Assembly (NCBI GenBank): GCA_963662895.1
Contig: OY759982.1
Location: 3,534,001 to 3,598,000 of the forward strand
Direction of reading: 5' to 3'
Length of the DNA: 64,000 nt
From: GWE2-42-39 sp963662895
GTDB lineage: Bacteria; Bacteroidota; Bacteroidia; Bacteroidales; Prolixibacteraceae
The notes under the pieces are model-generated. The model saw nothing but the letters and a program-made list of their open reading frames with translations, had not been told where the DNA came from and ran no database searches. Each line of letters begins with the position of its first letter. Position 1 is the first letter of the stretch. Below are positions 55,453 to 63,195 of the stretch, piece after piece. The position numbers were made by a program, and so were the translations under genes.

Positions 55453-57861
55453 ATGAAAAAAACAATTACACTTATCCTGGGATTATTTTTAATACTTCAG
55501 GTACAATCTCAGGAAAAGACTGATGCCATGCTTTTTGGCGATGTTAAATCAGTAACCAGTAAAGAACACATACCGTATGTAACAATCACTGTTAAAGGGA
55601 CACGCCTTGGCACTACAAGCGACGGAACAGGTCATTATAAACTGGCTAACCTTCCGCTTGGGAAGTGTGTCGTTGCAGCGCAAATGCTTGGATATAAAAC
55701 ACAGGAAAAAGAAGTATTCATGGAAAGAGGAAAAGCAGTGGAACTGTTTTTCGAACTGGAGGAAGATGTGATGAACCTGGAACAGGTTGTGGTTACAGGA
55801 ACCCGTACTCAACACTATGTCAAAGACGTGCCGATCAGGACTGAAGTGATAACAGCTCAGTCTATTGAAAACAAAAATGCAGCGAACCTGTATGAAGCGT
55901 TGGAAGGAACTCCCGGGATACGGGTAGAACAACAATGCCAGTACTGCAACTTTTCGATGATACGTATGCAGGGACTTGGGTCCGAAAATACGCAGGTTTT
56001 GATCAATGGGCAGCCTATCTATTCCGGTTTGGCCGGTGTATATGGGCTGCAACAAATGGGAACCGATGATGTTGACCGGGTGGAAATAACCAAGGGAGCC
56101 GGTTCTGCCCTTTACGGTAGCGGCGCTATTGCCGGGGCCATCAACATTATTACAAAGGAACCTTCTTTTGTACCGGAAATAAATGCAGGCGTTCAGTTTG
56201 GAAGCTATGGAACAAATAAATACAATGCCTATTCTTCAATCCGGAACGAAAAAGGGAATATTGGCCTGACCATCAATGCACAAAAGCTGACCGGTGATGC
56301 CATTGACCAAACGAGCGAAGGGACAAGCAAAGATGAAGTTGACCATAAAGACGGGATTTCCGACCGGGTTGCATCAGATTTGAACAATGCAGGTTTTGGC
56401 CTGTATATCAATGGGTTGTTTTCTGAAAATGATAAACTGATACTCAGGGGAAGGTACATTTATGAAAAACGGGAAGGCGGAACAATGGATGACGATTATT
56501 ACAAAAATCCGTTTACCGACGGAACGGAAAACATCACTACCGACCGTTATGAAACAGAATTGTCTTATAAAACATTGTTTAAGGATGCTTCTGAAATGAA
56601 TTTCTCGGTAGCTTATACCTGTCATGACCGGACAGCCACCAACGATACTTACCTGGGTGATTACATGGCAACCCATGATGATAACACCCCGGATGTCAGG
56701 GATATGCGCCCTTATCTTGCCGATGAAAATTCGTTAACCGGTACTTTAACTTACGGGAAACAATTAGGAAACCATCACCTTTTAATCGGGGTACAGGGTT
56801 TTTATGACAAACTGGAGGAATCAGGAATGTATGTTGTGGTTGACGAGGAAAGCGAATACCTGGGGACTTCCTATAAATCGACCAGCAATAAATCGGCACA
56901 TGAATTTGGTTTTTTCTTACAGGACGAATGGAACATAACCGATAAATTAACAGCTGTTCCCGGTGTGCGTTTTGATATTCATCATTCGGAAGAAGATTAT
57001 GAAGCAGATAAAGAAGTCTTTACAAGTGCTTTCCCTGAAAGTGAATTTGACAAAAACAGCTTTAGCCCCAGACTGGCCCTGAAATATGACGTTTCGCACA
57101 GGGTAACGCTACGAGCCAATGTGGGTACAGGGTTCAGGGCCCCTTACGGGTTTTCCGAAGACCTGCACCTGTGCAGCGGCTCCCCAAGGGTTTGGAAATC
57201 TTCGGATTTGGATCCTGAAAAATCAGTTAGCTACAATTTGTCTGCTGATTATTACGGAAGCAAGGTGCGGCTTAGTGCCAATTTGTTCAGAACTGACCTG
57301 AAAGATAAAATTGCTTTTGCCGATGCTGATGCTGATGTGGCTGCCCTTGGCTACGATTATCAATGGGAAAATATTGATGATGCTTTTGTTCAGGGGATTG
57401 AAGCATCAATAATGGCTGATGTGGCCACTGACTTTAATATTGGTGTTGATTTAACGTTTAACCAGGGAGAATACGACCATGTCCGTGATGATTGGGCCGG
57501 CACTGTATATGAAGACGACAGTAAATACATTTCCCGTTTCCCTACTGTTACCGGAAATATTAAGTTGGAATACAGTCCCAAAGACTGGGTTTTCTCGATA
57601 GACGGGAATTACCAGGGGAAAATGTATATCGACTATTTCAGCGAAACGGAAGGAATGAGCAAAATAAAGCATACAGATTCGTATATGCTTTTTAATGCCA
57701 AAGTTTCAAGGACAATCAATGGGTTTAAATTGTATGCCGGGGCAAAAAACATTTTCAATTATATCCAGCCGGAAAAATATCTTGATGATGCTGCTTTCAT
57801 GTATGCCCCGATGTTCGGGACTATGGTTTATGCCGGGATATCGATTGCAATACAACGCTAA
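55453..57861 (+). CDS. TonB-dependent receptor with CQYC plug motif
   Basis: 802 residues. Signal peptide (LILGLFLILQVQSQ), carboxypeptidase-like domain (about 25-110, GDVKSVTSKEHIPYVTITVKG), plug (about 120-235) and barrel ending in YAGISIAIQR. The plug carries RVEQQCQYCNFSMIRMQGLG, then TQVLINGQPIYSGLAGVYGL and GAGSALYGSGAIAGAINIIT; the CxxC pair is unusual in this position and could bind a metal. There is no STN domain and no SusD partner, so this is a siderophore/metal/cofactor-type receptor, not a SusC. A good AAGGAG ribosome site precedes the ATG, uncommon in this phylum. It follows the hemerythrin/LuxR pair and ends before a strong terminator. Confidence 0.9.
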   Translation: MKKTITLILGLFLILQVQSQEKTDAMLFGDVKSVTSKEHIPYVTITVKGTRLGTTSDGTGHYKLANLPLGKCVVAAQMLGYKTQEKEVFMERGKAVELFFELEEDVMNLEQVVVTGTRTQHYVKDVPIRTEVITAQSIENKNAANLYEALEGTPGIRVEQQCQYCNFSMIRMQGLGSENTQVLINGQPIYSGLAGVYGLQQMGTDDVDRVEITKGAGSALYGSGAIAGAINIITKEPSFVPEINAGVQFGSYGTNKYNAYSSIRNEKGNIGLTINAQKLTGDAIDQTSEGTSKDEVDHKDGISDRVASDLNNAGFGLYINGLFSENDKLILRGRYIYEKREGGTMDDDYYKNPFTDGTENITTDRYETELSYKTLFKDASEMNFSVAYTCHDRTATNDTYLGDYMATHDDNTPDVRDMRPYLADENSLTGTLTYGKQLGNHHLLIGVQGFYDKLEESGMYVVVDEESEYLGTSYKSTSNKSAHEFGFFLQDEWNITDKLTAVPGVRFDIHHSEEDYEADKEVFTSAFPESEFDKNSFSPRLALKYDVSHRVTLRANVGTGFRAPYGFSEDLHLCSGSPRVWKSSDLDPEKSVSYNLSADYYGSKVRLSANLFRTDLKDKIAFADADADVAALGYDYQWENIDDAFVQGIEASIMADVATDFNIGVDLTFNQGEYDHVRDDWAGTVYEDDSKYISRFPTVTGNIKLEYSPKDWVFSIDGNYQGKMYIDYFSETEGMSKIKHTDSYMLFNAKVSRTINGFKLYAGAKNIFNYIQPEKYLDDAAFMYAPMFGTMVYAGISIAIQR

Positions 57862-57919
57862 ACAAAACACGAGATAATTTGAGCCTTTATTCGGAATTTT
57901 AATATCCAGAGTTAAAATC

Positions 57920-57952
57920 AAAGGCAACAGGGATCCCCCTGTTGCCTTTTTT
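57920..57952 (+). terminator. Terminator after the TonB receptor gene
   Basis: AAAGGCAACAGGG pairs perfectly with CCCTGTTGCCTTT over a four-base loop and is followed by TTT. It lies about 60 bases after the stop codon and separates the receptor from recQ. Confidence 0.85.
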
Positions 57953-58018
57953 AATGTTAAAAATGTATATTTGGTACACGCAAATAAACAACAGAAGAAA
58001 GTAGACCATTGATCCCAG

Positions 58019-59920
58019 GTGAGCGAATTCAGACAAATATTGACCCGTTATTGGGGCTATTCCCATTTCAGACCATTGCAGGAAGAAATTATCCGATCGG
58101 TGGCCGAAGGGAAGGATACGCTGGGCCTGATGCCAACAGGCGGGGGAAAATCCGTCACTTTCCAGGTTTATTCGCTTGCCCGTGAAGGCATCTGCCTGGT
58201 GATTACCCCGCTTATATCACTGATGAAAGACCAGGTGGAGAACCTGAACCAGAAAGGCATCAAAGCGCTGGCGATCCATTCGGGCATGACTCAACAGGAA
58301 ATAAAAATTGCCATGGACAGCGCAGTCTGGGGTAACTATAAATTCCTGTACCTTTCGCCCGAACGCTTATCAACATCCCGTTTTCGCGAGCGGCTGGACG
58401 ACATGAAGGTGAACCTGGTCACCGTTGACGAAGCCCACTGCATCTCGCAATGGGGCTACGATTTCCGTCCATCGTACCTGAAAATTCAGTTGCTTCGTGA
58501 ACTGTTGCCTGATGTGCCGGTGCTGGCGCTTACGGCTACTGCTACCCCGAAAGTGGTGGGCGACATTCAGGATAAATTATCGTTTCGAGAAAAGAATGTC
58601 CTGAAAAAGAGTTTTCTGCGCGAAAACCTGGCCTATATGGTCCGTAACCAGGAAGACAAGCTGAATTACATGATCCGGTCGGTACAAAAAGCAAAAGGAA
58701 CCGGTATTGTGTACGTACGCAGCCGGAAACTCACCCGAGAACTGTCGGAGGTACTCCGGAAAAACAAGGTGTCCGCCGATTATTACCACGCAGGCTTATC
58801 GGCAAAAGTCAGGGCTGCCAGACAGGAAAGCTGGAAAACAGGGCATACCCGGGTGATCGTTGCCACCAATGCTTTTGGCATGGGCATCGACAAGCCTAAC
58901 GTACGTTTTGTGATTAATTACGATGTACCGGATTCGCTGGAAGCCTATTTTCAGGAAGCAGGCCGGGCCGGACGTGATGGCAACAAAGCCTATGCCGTGC
59001 TGCTGTTTAATAATTCCGATAAGTTGAAACTTCAGAAAAGCGTGGCAAAAACATTTCCTGAGCCCGAAGTAATCCGTAAAGTATACCATGCCCTTTGCAA
59101 CTATCTGCAAATTGCGGTTGGATTTGGGAAAGACCAGGTTTACGATTTCAGCATTGCCGAATTTTCGCATAATTACAAAATCGATATTGCCACTGTTTTA
59201 AGCAGCTTAAAAATACTCCAGCGTGAAGGGTACCTGGAACTGACCGAAGAACTGGATAACCCTTCGCGTGTGTATTTCAGGGTCGACCGTGACGACCTGT
59301 ACCGTTTTCAGGTAGCCAACTCTTCTTTCGACGGTTTTATCAAACTGCTGCTGCGCTCGTATACCGGTTTGTTTTCGAATTACACAGCTATTGATGAAGA
59401 CCTGCTGGCCCGGCGTGCCAATATTTCTATCGAGGCGATTTATAAATTTATGAACACGCTCGATACCAACCAGATTATTCATTACATCCCCAGGAAAAAG
59501 ACCCCGTTTATCATCATGAACGTGGAACGGCTGGAAATCGGACGGTTAAAAATTTCAAAAGAGAATTACGACGACCGTAAAAAAGACTACATCCAGCGGA
59601 TACAGTCGGTACTTCATTATGCCGAATCGAAACACAAATGCCGCAGTCAGCTCTTATTGCAATATTTTGGCGAGACAGAAACCACCCGTTGCGGTAAATG
59701 CGACATCTGTATCGAACGGAATGAGCTGAACCTTAGCAAATACGAGTTCGATATGATTAGTTCCCAGGTAAAAAAAATACTGGAAACACCCTGTTCGTAC
59801 GAGGAGTTACTGAAAAAGACCGAAGGCGAAAAAAACACTGTTCTGAAAACCATCCGGTGGTTGCTCGATAACGAAAAGATCATTTACCGGATTGATAATA
59901 AACTGGAGTGGGAAAAATGA
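58019..59920 (+). CDS. recQ: RecQ-family ATP-dependent DNA helicase
   Basis: 633 residues from a GTG start. The order of helicase motifs is complete: FRPLQEEIIRSVAEGKDTLG (motif 0), LMPTGGGKSVTFQ (Walker A), TPLISLMKDQV, VDEAHCISQWGYDFRPSYL (DEAH box), LTATAT, and FGMGIDKPNVRFVINYDVP with QEAGRAGRDG (motif VI). The zinc-binding RQC region has its cysteines in KHKCRSQ and TRCGKCDICIE. HRDC is absent or reduced, giving a protein about 100 residues shorter than the long RecQ type. It unwinds DNA 3'-5' in recombination and repair. It is preceded by a strong terminator and is likely a single-gene unit. Confidence 0.92.
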   Translation: MSEFRQILTRYWGYSHFRPLQEEIIRSVAEGKDTLGLMPTGGGKSVTFQVYSLAREGICLVITPLISLMKDQVENLNQKGIKALAIHSGMTQQEIKIAMDSAVWGNYKFLYLSPERLSTSRFRERLDDMKVNLVTVDEAHCISQWGYDFRPSYLKIQLLRELLPDVPVLALTATATPKVVGDIQDKLSFREKNVLKKSFLRENLAYMVRNQEDKLNYMIRSVQKAKGTGIVYVRSRKLTRELSEVLRKNKVSADYYHAGLSAKVRAARQESWKTGHTRVIVATNAFGMGIDKPNVRFVINYDVPDSLEAYFQEAGRAGRDGNKAYAVLLFNNSDKLKLQKSVAKTFPEPEVIRKVYHALCNYLQIAVGFGKDQVYDFSIAEFSHNYKIDIATVLSSLKILQREGYLELTEELDNPSRVYFRVDRDDLYRFQVANSSFDGFIKLLLRSYTGLFSNYTAIDEDLLARRANISIEAIYKFMNTLDTNQIIHYIPRKKTPFIIMNVERLEIGRLKISKENYDDRKKDYIQRIQSVLHYAESKHKCRSQLLLQYFGETETTRCGKCDICIERNELNLSKYEFDMISSQVKKILETPCSYEELLKKTEGEKNTVLKTIRWLLDNEKIIYRIDNKLEWEK

Positions 59921-60006
59921 TCGTTTCGATTTATTAATGCCGATTGTTTCTCTCGGTGAATTTAATTTCCTTTGTTTAATCAAATCGGAATTACAATATT
60001 CGACCG

Positions 60007-60645
60007 ATGACAAGGATGCAGGAAAGGATAAATGAAGTTTGGGAAAAGTTTCTTGACGGGGACAAGGAAGCATTTGCCGAAATCTATAATGTTTTCGTTG
60101 ACGATTTGTTTCGTTATGGCTCCAAACTCTGCAACGATGAGGAACTGGTAAAAGATGTTATCCAGGAAGTATTTTTGGATTTGTACCTGAACCGGAAAAA
60201 TAAAAAGGTATTTGCTGCTGGCTTGAAATTTTATCTTATCCTGGCCTTAAAACGAAGTCTGATCCGTAAAATTCAGAGGAATAGAAAAAATGAAAATCTG
60301 GATGTTATTGAAAGTGATTTGTTCGAGACCGAGTATAGTATCGAAGAAAAACTCATCTCTGACGAATCGCTTGCCGAAAAAAACAGCAAAGTAAAGCAGG
60401 CAATCGATCGGCTCCCCCGCAAACAAAAGGAAACTATTTATTTACGGTATAACCAGGGACTTGAATACGAGCAGGTTGCCGAAGTATTGAAAATTTCGGT
60501 CGAATCGGCCCGTAAACAGGTTTACCGGGCTATTAAAGCAATCCGCGATTGCCTTGATGACAAAGACAAAGGTTTGATATTATTGCTGCTGTTAAAACGC
60601 TGGCGTATCCCCGAAAATGACGGTTCATTTTCTTTGTCATTCTGA
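60007..60645 (+). CDS. ECF-type RNA polymerase sigma factor
   Basis: 212 residues. Sigma region 2 reads FLDGDKEAFAEIYNVFVDDLFRYGSKL followed by VKDVIQEVFLDLYLN. Region 4 reads DRLPRKQKETIYLRYNQGLEYEQVAEVLKISVESARKQVYRAIKAI. A short C-terminal tail (LILLLLLKRW) is usual for the Bacteroidota SusCD-linked subgroup. The partner FecR gene lies at 61924, 1.28 kb downstream, when such pairs are normally separated by well under 150 bases; the gap is filled with repeated DNA. The first system in this window (14.9-20 kb) has a 64-base gap for comparison. Confidence 0.9.
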   Translation: MTRMQERINEVWEKFLDGDKEAFAEIYNVFVDDLFRYGSKLCNDEELVKDVIQEVFLDLYLNRKNKKVFAAGLKFYLILALKRSLIRKIQRNRKNENLDVIESDLFETEYSIEEKLISDESLAEKNSKVKQAIDRLPRKQKETIYLRYNQGLEYEQVAEVLKISVESARKQVYRAIKAIRDCLDDKDKGLILLLLLKRWRIPENDGSFSLSF

Positions 60646-60694
60646 TCACCCAATTTTTATTTGGCACAATGAGAAAATGATAGCTACATTTTTC

Positions 60695-60773
60695 TTGTCA
60701 TCCTGAACGCAGTGAAGGATCTGTTACTTTATCGTACTGTTCATTAGTCCCTTCGCTTACTCAGGGTGACAAA
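60695..60773. repeat. Short dispersed-type repeat E (about 79 bases)
   Basis: The element begins TTGTCATCCTGAACGCAGTG and ends TCAGGGTGACAA, so its ends form an imperfect inverted repeat (TTGTCA-CCTGA / TCAGG-TGACAA). Such CATCCTGAACGCAGTGAAGG sequences are scattered in intergenic DNA of many Bacteroidota. A diverged second copy lies at 61754-61832, so the two copies bracket the larger tandem repeats. Small size, terminal repeats and lack of coding capacity suggest a MITE-like element. The 45 bases before it resemble the start of the larger unit. Confidence 0.6.
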
Positions 60774-60777
60774 AGGG

Positions 60778-61300
60778 AAAATCTGGCATAGGCAAGTTGT
60801 CACCCAAAATTTATTGGGCATAATGAGGCAATGACAGGAAAGGTATCTGGAAGTCAAGTCCCCGGTTCACCGGAAGGTGAAAAGCAGGGATGGCCAGTCA
60901 AAGTAGTCCGGGCCGGCGTTGGCGGGAGCGGTTTTTTGTGGGTATTCAAGGATGTGTGCCGGGAAGAAAAAACCGTGAGACGGGAGGAAGGGTGACTTTG
61001 ACAAGACTTTTTCTTCCTTTTGGTCGACTGCAAAAGGAAGGGCCCCGCCGGACAGAGGCGAATACAAAAAAGATAAGAAGAGCAGAAAAAGAGAAAGGTA
61101 AGGGGAACAAAAATCCCGGAGGGATGATATTTGAGTAACCCGGGGTAAGTGAGGCACGAGCGCAACCCCGGGTTGAATGCAAACAGAATAACCCCGGCCA
61201 CGGTAGTTCGTCAAAAAAAGCAATGCAGTTATATGGCCGGTAATGCTAAAATGCTGAAAAAAGTGATGTTTTATATTTGATTCATATACAAACTTTTACT
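60778..61300 (+). repeat. Tandem unit A (523 bases), structured, with a 54-residue open frame
   Basis: Unit A starts AAAATCTGGCATAGGCA and its 215-base core (60851-61065) is about 97 percent identical by eye to unit B at a constant offset of 521. An ATG frame at 60831-60995 encodes 54 residues containing GWPVKVVRAGVGGSGFLWVF; I do not recognise it. Two bases changes between the copies alter residues more often than not, so coding is doubtful. After the frame comes a perfect ten-pair hairpin at 61013-61040 (CTTCCTTTTG / CAAAAGGAAG). The unit then carries a REP-like palindrome absent from unit B and a tail around CGGTAGTTCGTC shared with it. Confidence 0.75.
61114..61174. repeat. REP-like double hairpin inside unit A
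   Basis: TCCCGGAGGGA at 61114-61124 forms a small hairpin, and AACCCGGGGT (61137-61146) pairs perfectly with ACCCCGGGTT (61165-61174) over an 18-base loop. It is GC-rich compared with its surroundings and is missing from unit B, where the corresponding stretch is 81 bases shorter. It resembles the REP sequences mobilised by TnpA-REP (RAYT) transposases; no such gene is in the window. Confidence 0.55.
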
Positions 61301-61739
61301 AAAATCTGTCATAGGCAGTTTCCACCCCAAAATTTTGGGCATAATGAGGATATGACAGGGAAGGTATCTGTAAGTCAAGTACCCAATTCACCGGAAGGTG
61401 AAAAGCAGGGATGGCCAGTCAAAGTAGTCCGGGCCGGCGTTGGCGGGAGCGGTTTTTTGTGGGTATTCAAGGATGTGTGCCGGAAAGAAAAAACCGAGAG
61501 GCGGGAGGAAGGGTGACTTTGACAAGACTTTTTCTTCCTTTTGGTCGACTGCAAAAGGAAGGGCCCCGCCGGACAGAGGCGAATACCAATAAGCAATAAA
61601 AATTGTCAGGTTATTAAGAGAACGAAGAAAACACCGCCCACGGTAGTTCGTCAAAAAAGCAGTGCAGTTGTATGCCCGGAAGTAATAAAATGCTGAAAAA
61701 AGCGATATTTCGTATTTACCTCATATACAGACTTCTGTA
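61301..61739 (+). repeat. Tandem unit B (439 bases)
   Basis: Unit B starts AAAATCTGTCATAGGCA and repeats unit A directly: core at 61372-61586, hairpin at 61534-61561 and tail from about 61638. Its 54-codon frame (61352-61516) is open like that of unit A and differs at four residues. It lacks the REP-like segment. A third copy of the unit start, AAAATCTATCATTGG, follows at 61740, which shows that the array is head to tail. Minus-strand frames across both units are also open but simply reflect the GC-rich core. Confidence 0.75.
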
Positions 61740-61753
61740 AAAATCTATCATTG

Positions 61754-61832
61754 GTAACGCAGTGAAATATCTGTTATTTTATCGCACCGCTTATGAGATT
61801 TACTCCCGAGTGATCGGGATCAGGGTGACAAA
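61754..61832. repeat. Diverged second copy of repeat E
   Basis: GTAACGCAGTGAAATATCTG with the following TTATTTTATCGCACCG aligns to repeat E, and the copy ends in TCAGGGTGACAAAG as the first one does. The middle differs and contains a CCCGAGTGATCGGG hairpin. It closes the repeated block; the next 90 bases up to fecR hold no gene or clear promoter. Confidence 0.5.
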
Positions 61833-61923
61833 GTAGGTTTAGACACTAAAAGAGAAAAAAACTGAGAAAATTTGTCCATGTTTTAAAAGCTGATGTCCTT
61901 TTATAGAAAACAGATCAGCCAAA

Positions 61924-63114
61924 ATGGAACGAATAAGTCAGTTTCTCGAAAATCAGCAATTTGTCAACTGGGTTTTTAACCCGTCTCCTGACTTGGATTT
62001 ACAATGGAGTAAATTTCAGAGAGACCATCCTGAGGAAAAGGAAAACCTGTTATTAGCCAGGAAGGTACTTCAGAAATTCAAAACGATCGACAGACAATTG
62101 TCGGAACACGACAAAATTGTTTTGTTTTCGAAAATACTGGCTGATATTGAAGGGAGACAGCACTCCCGGTACAAAATACGGAGCCTGCCGGTTCTTATAC
62201 GCTACGCGGCTGTTGCCATCCTGTTTTTTACAATTGGTGCCTTGTTATTTTACCAAAGGAGTTTTGTCAATCCCAAATTATTCATACAAAATACCGGGGA
62301 CAATGCCTTACTTAACCGGACTACCCTTGTCAGGCCCGGCGGTGAAACAATCGAACTTGCCGAAAATAAATCCGTGTTTAAATACCTGGCAAAAGAAAAC
62401 AAACTTGTTATTAACGATTCAATCCGGCTTCATAAAATTACAGGGCAGAGAGAAAATAACCTGAACCGGTTAAGTGTGCCTTTTGGAAAAACTTCGACCG
62501 TAATACTACCCGACGGCACGACAGTATTTTTAAATGCCGGGAGCCGCCTGGTGTACCCTGAAATGTTTACAGGAAAAAAGAGGGAAGTTTTTTTATCGGG
62601 TGAAGCATATTTCGAAGTTCAGAAAGACAGCAGGCATCCGTTTATAGTAGCCACTACAGATATAAATGTGGAAGTTAGAGGAACTAAATTTAATCTTTCT
62701 GCCTATTCGTCGGATCCAACTTACGAAACGGTACTTACCGAGGGAAAGGTCCGGGTACGTCTAAACCGTGCAGGAATTTTCGGTCAGGTTACAGACCTGT
62801 TACCGAATCAGGTCGCTTCCTACAACCGGTCGCTGGGAGAAACAGAAGTAAAAACAGTGGATGTTGAGAATTATGTTTTATGGAAAGACGGAATGTTTAA
62901 ATTCGAAAGCAGCGAGTTGAGTTGGGTTGTCCGAAAACTGGAACGCTATTATAATGTCAGGGTGCATTTTTCAGAACCGGCAATTAAAAATCTTAAAATA
63001 TCGGGAAAACTTGAATTAAGCGATAACTGCGACTCTGTTTTTGACATACTGGCAAGTACCGCTTCAGTAAAAATAGATAAAAGAGGAGAAAACGAATATG
63101 AGATAAAAAACTAA
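61924..63114 (+). CDS. FecR-type anti-sigma factor
   Basis: 396 residues. Residues about 1-85 are the cytoplasmic sigma-binding part, followed by a TM helix (LIRYAAVAILFFTIGALLFY, about 95-115). The periplasmic FecR domain has VPFGKTSTVILPDGTTVFLN, VFLSGEAYFEVQKDSRHPFIV and VEVRGTKFNLSAY, and the C-terminal DUF4974-type domain has YNVRVHFSEPAIKNLKISGKLE. It is followed after 81 bases by a SusC gene, so the sigma at 60007 is its expected partner despite the distance. Because of the intervening repeats it may have its own promoter. Confidence 0.9.
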   Translation: MERISQFLENQQFVNWVFNPSPDLDLQWSKFQRDHPEEKENLLLARKVLQKFKTIDRQLSEHDKIVLFSKILADIEGRQHSRYKIRSLPVLIRYAAVAILFFTIGALLFYQRSFVNPKLFIQNTGDNALLNRTTLVRPGGETIELAENKSVFKYLAKENKLVINDSIRLHKITGQRENNLNRLSVPFGKTSTVILPDGTTVFLNAGSRLVYPEMFTGKKREVFLSGEAYFEVQKDSRHPFIVATTDINVEVRGTKFNLSAYSSDPTYETVLTEGKVRVRLNRAGIFGQVTDLLPNQVASYNRSLGETEVKTVDVENYVLWKDGMFKFESSELSWVVRKLERYYNVRVHFSEPAIKNLKISGKLELSDNCDSVFDILASTASVKIDKRGENEYEIKN

Positions 63115-63195
63115 AAAAAAGAGCCGGCTAGTGTCCGCACACCTTCCGGCCCAGGAATTAATTAAATATTGCTAATTATTTAACGGATCAAATTT

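Noticed and set aside
61375..61654. Minus-strand open frames across the tandem repeat units
   Set aside because: They exist in several frames at once because the core is GC-rich and lacks stops; they are shadows of the repeat and not supported as genes.
60646..61832. CRISPR array
   Set aside because: The repeats are two units of several hundred bases plus two short elements, not many short regularly spaced repeats with unique spacers. No cas genes are present in the window.
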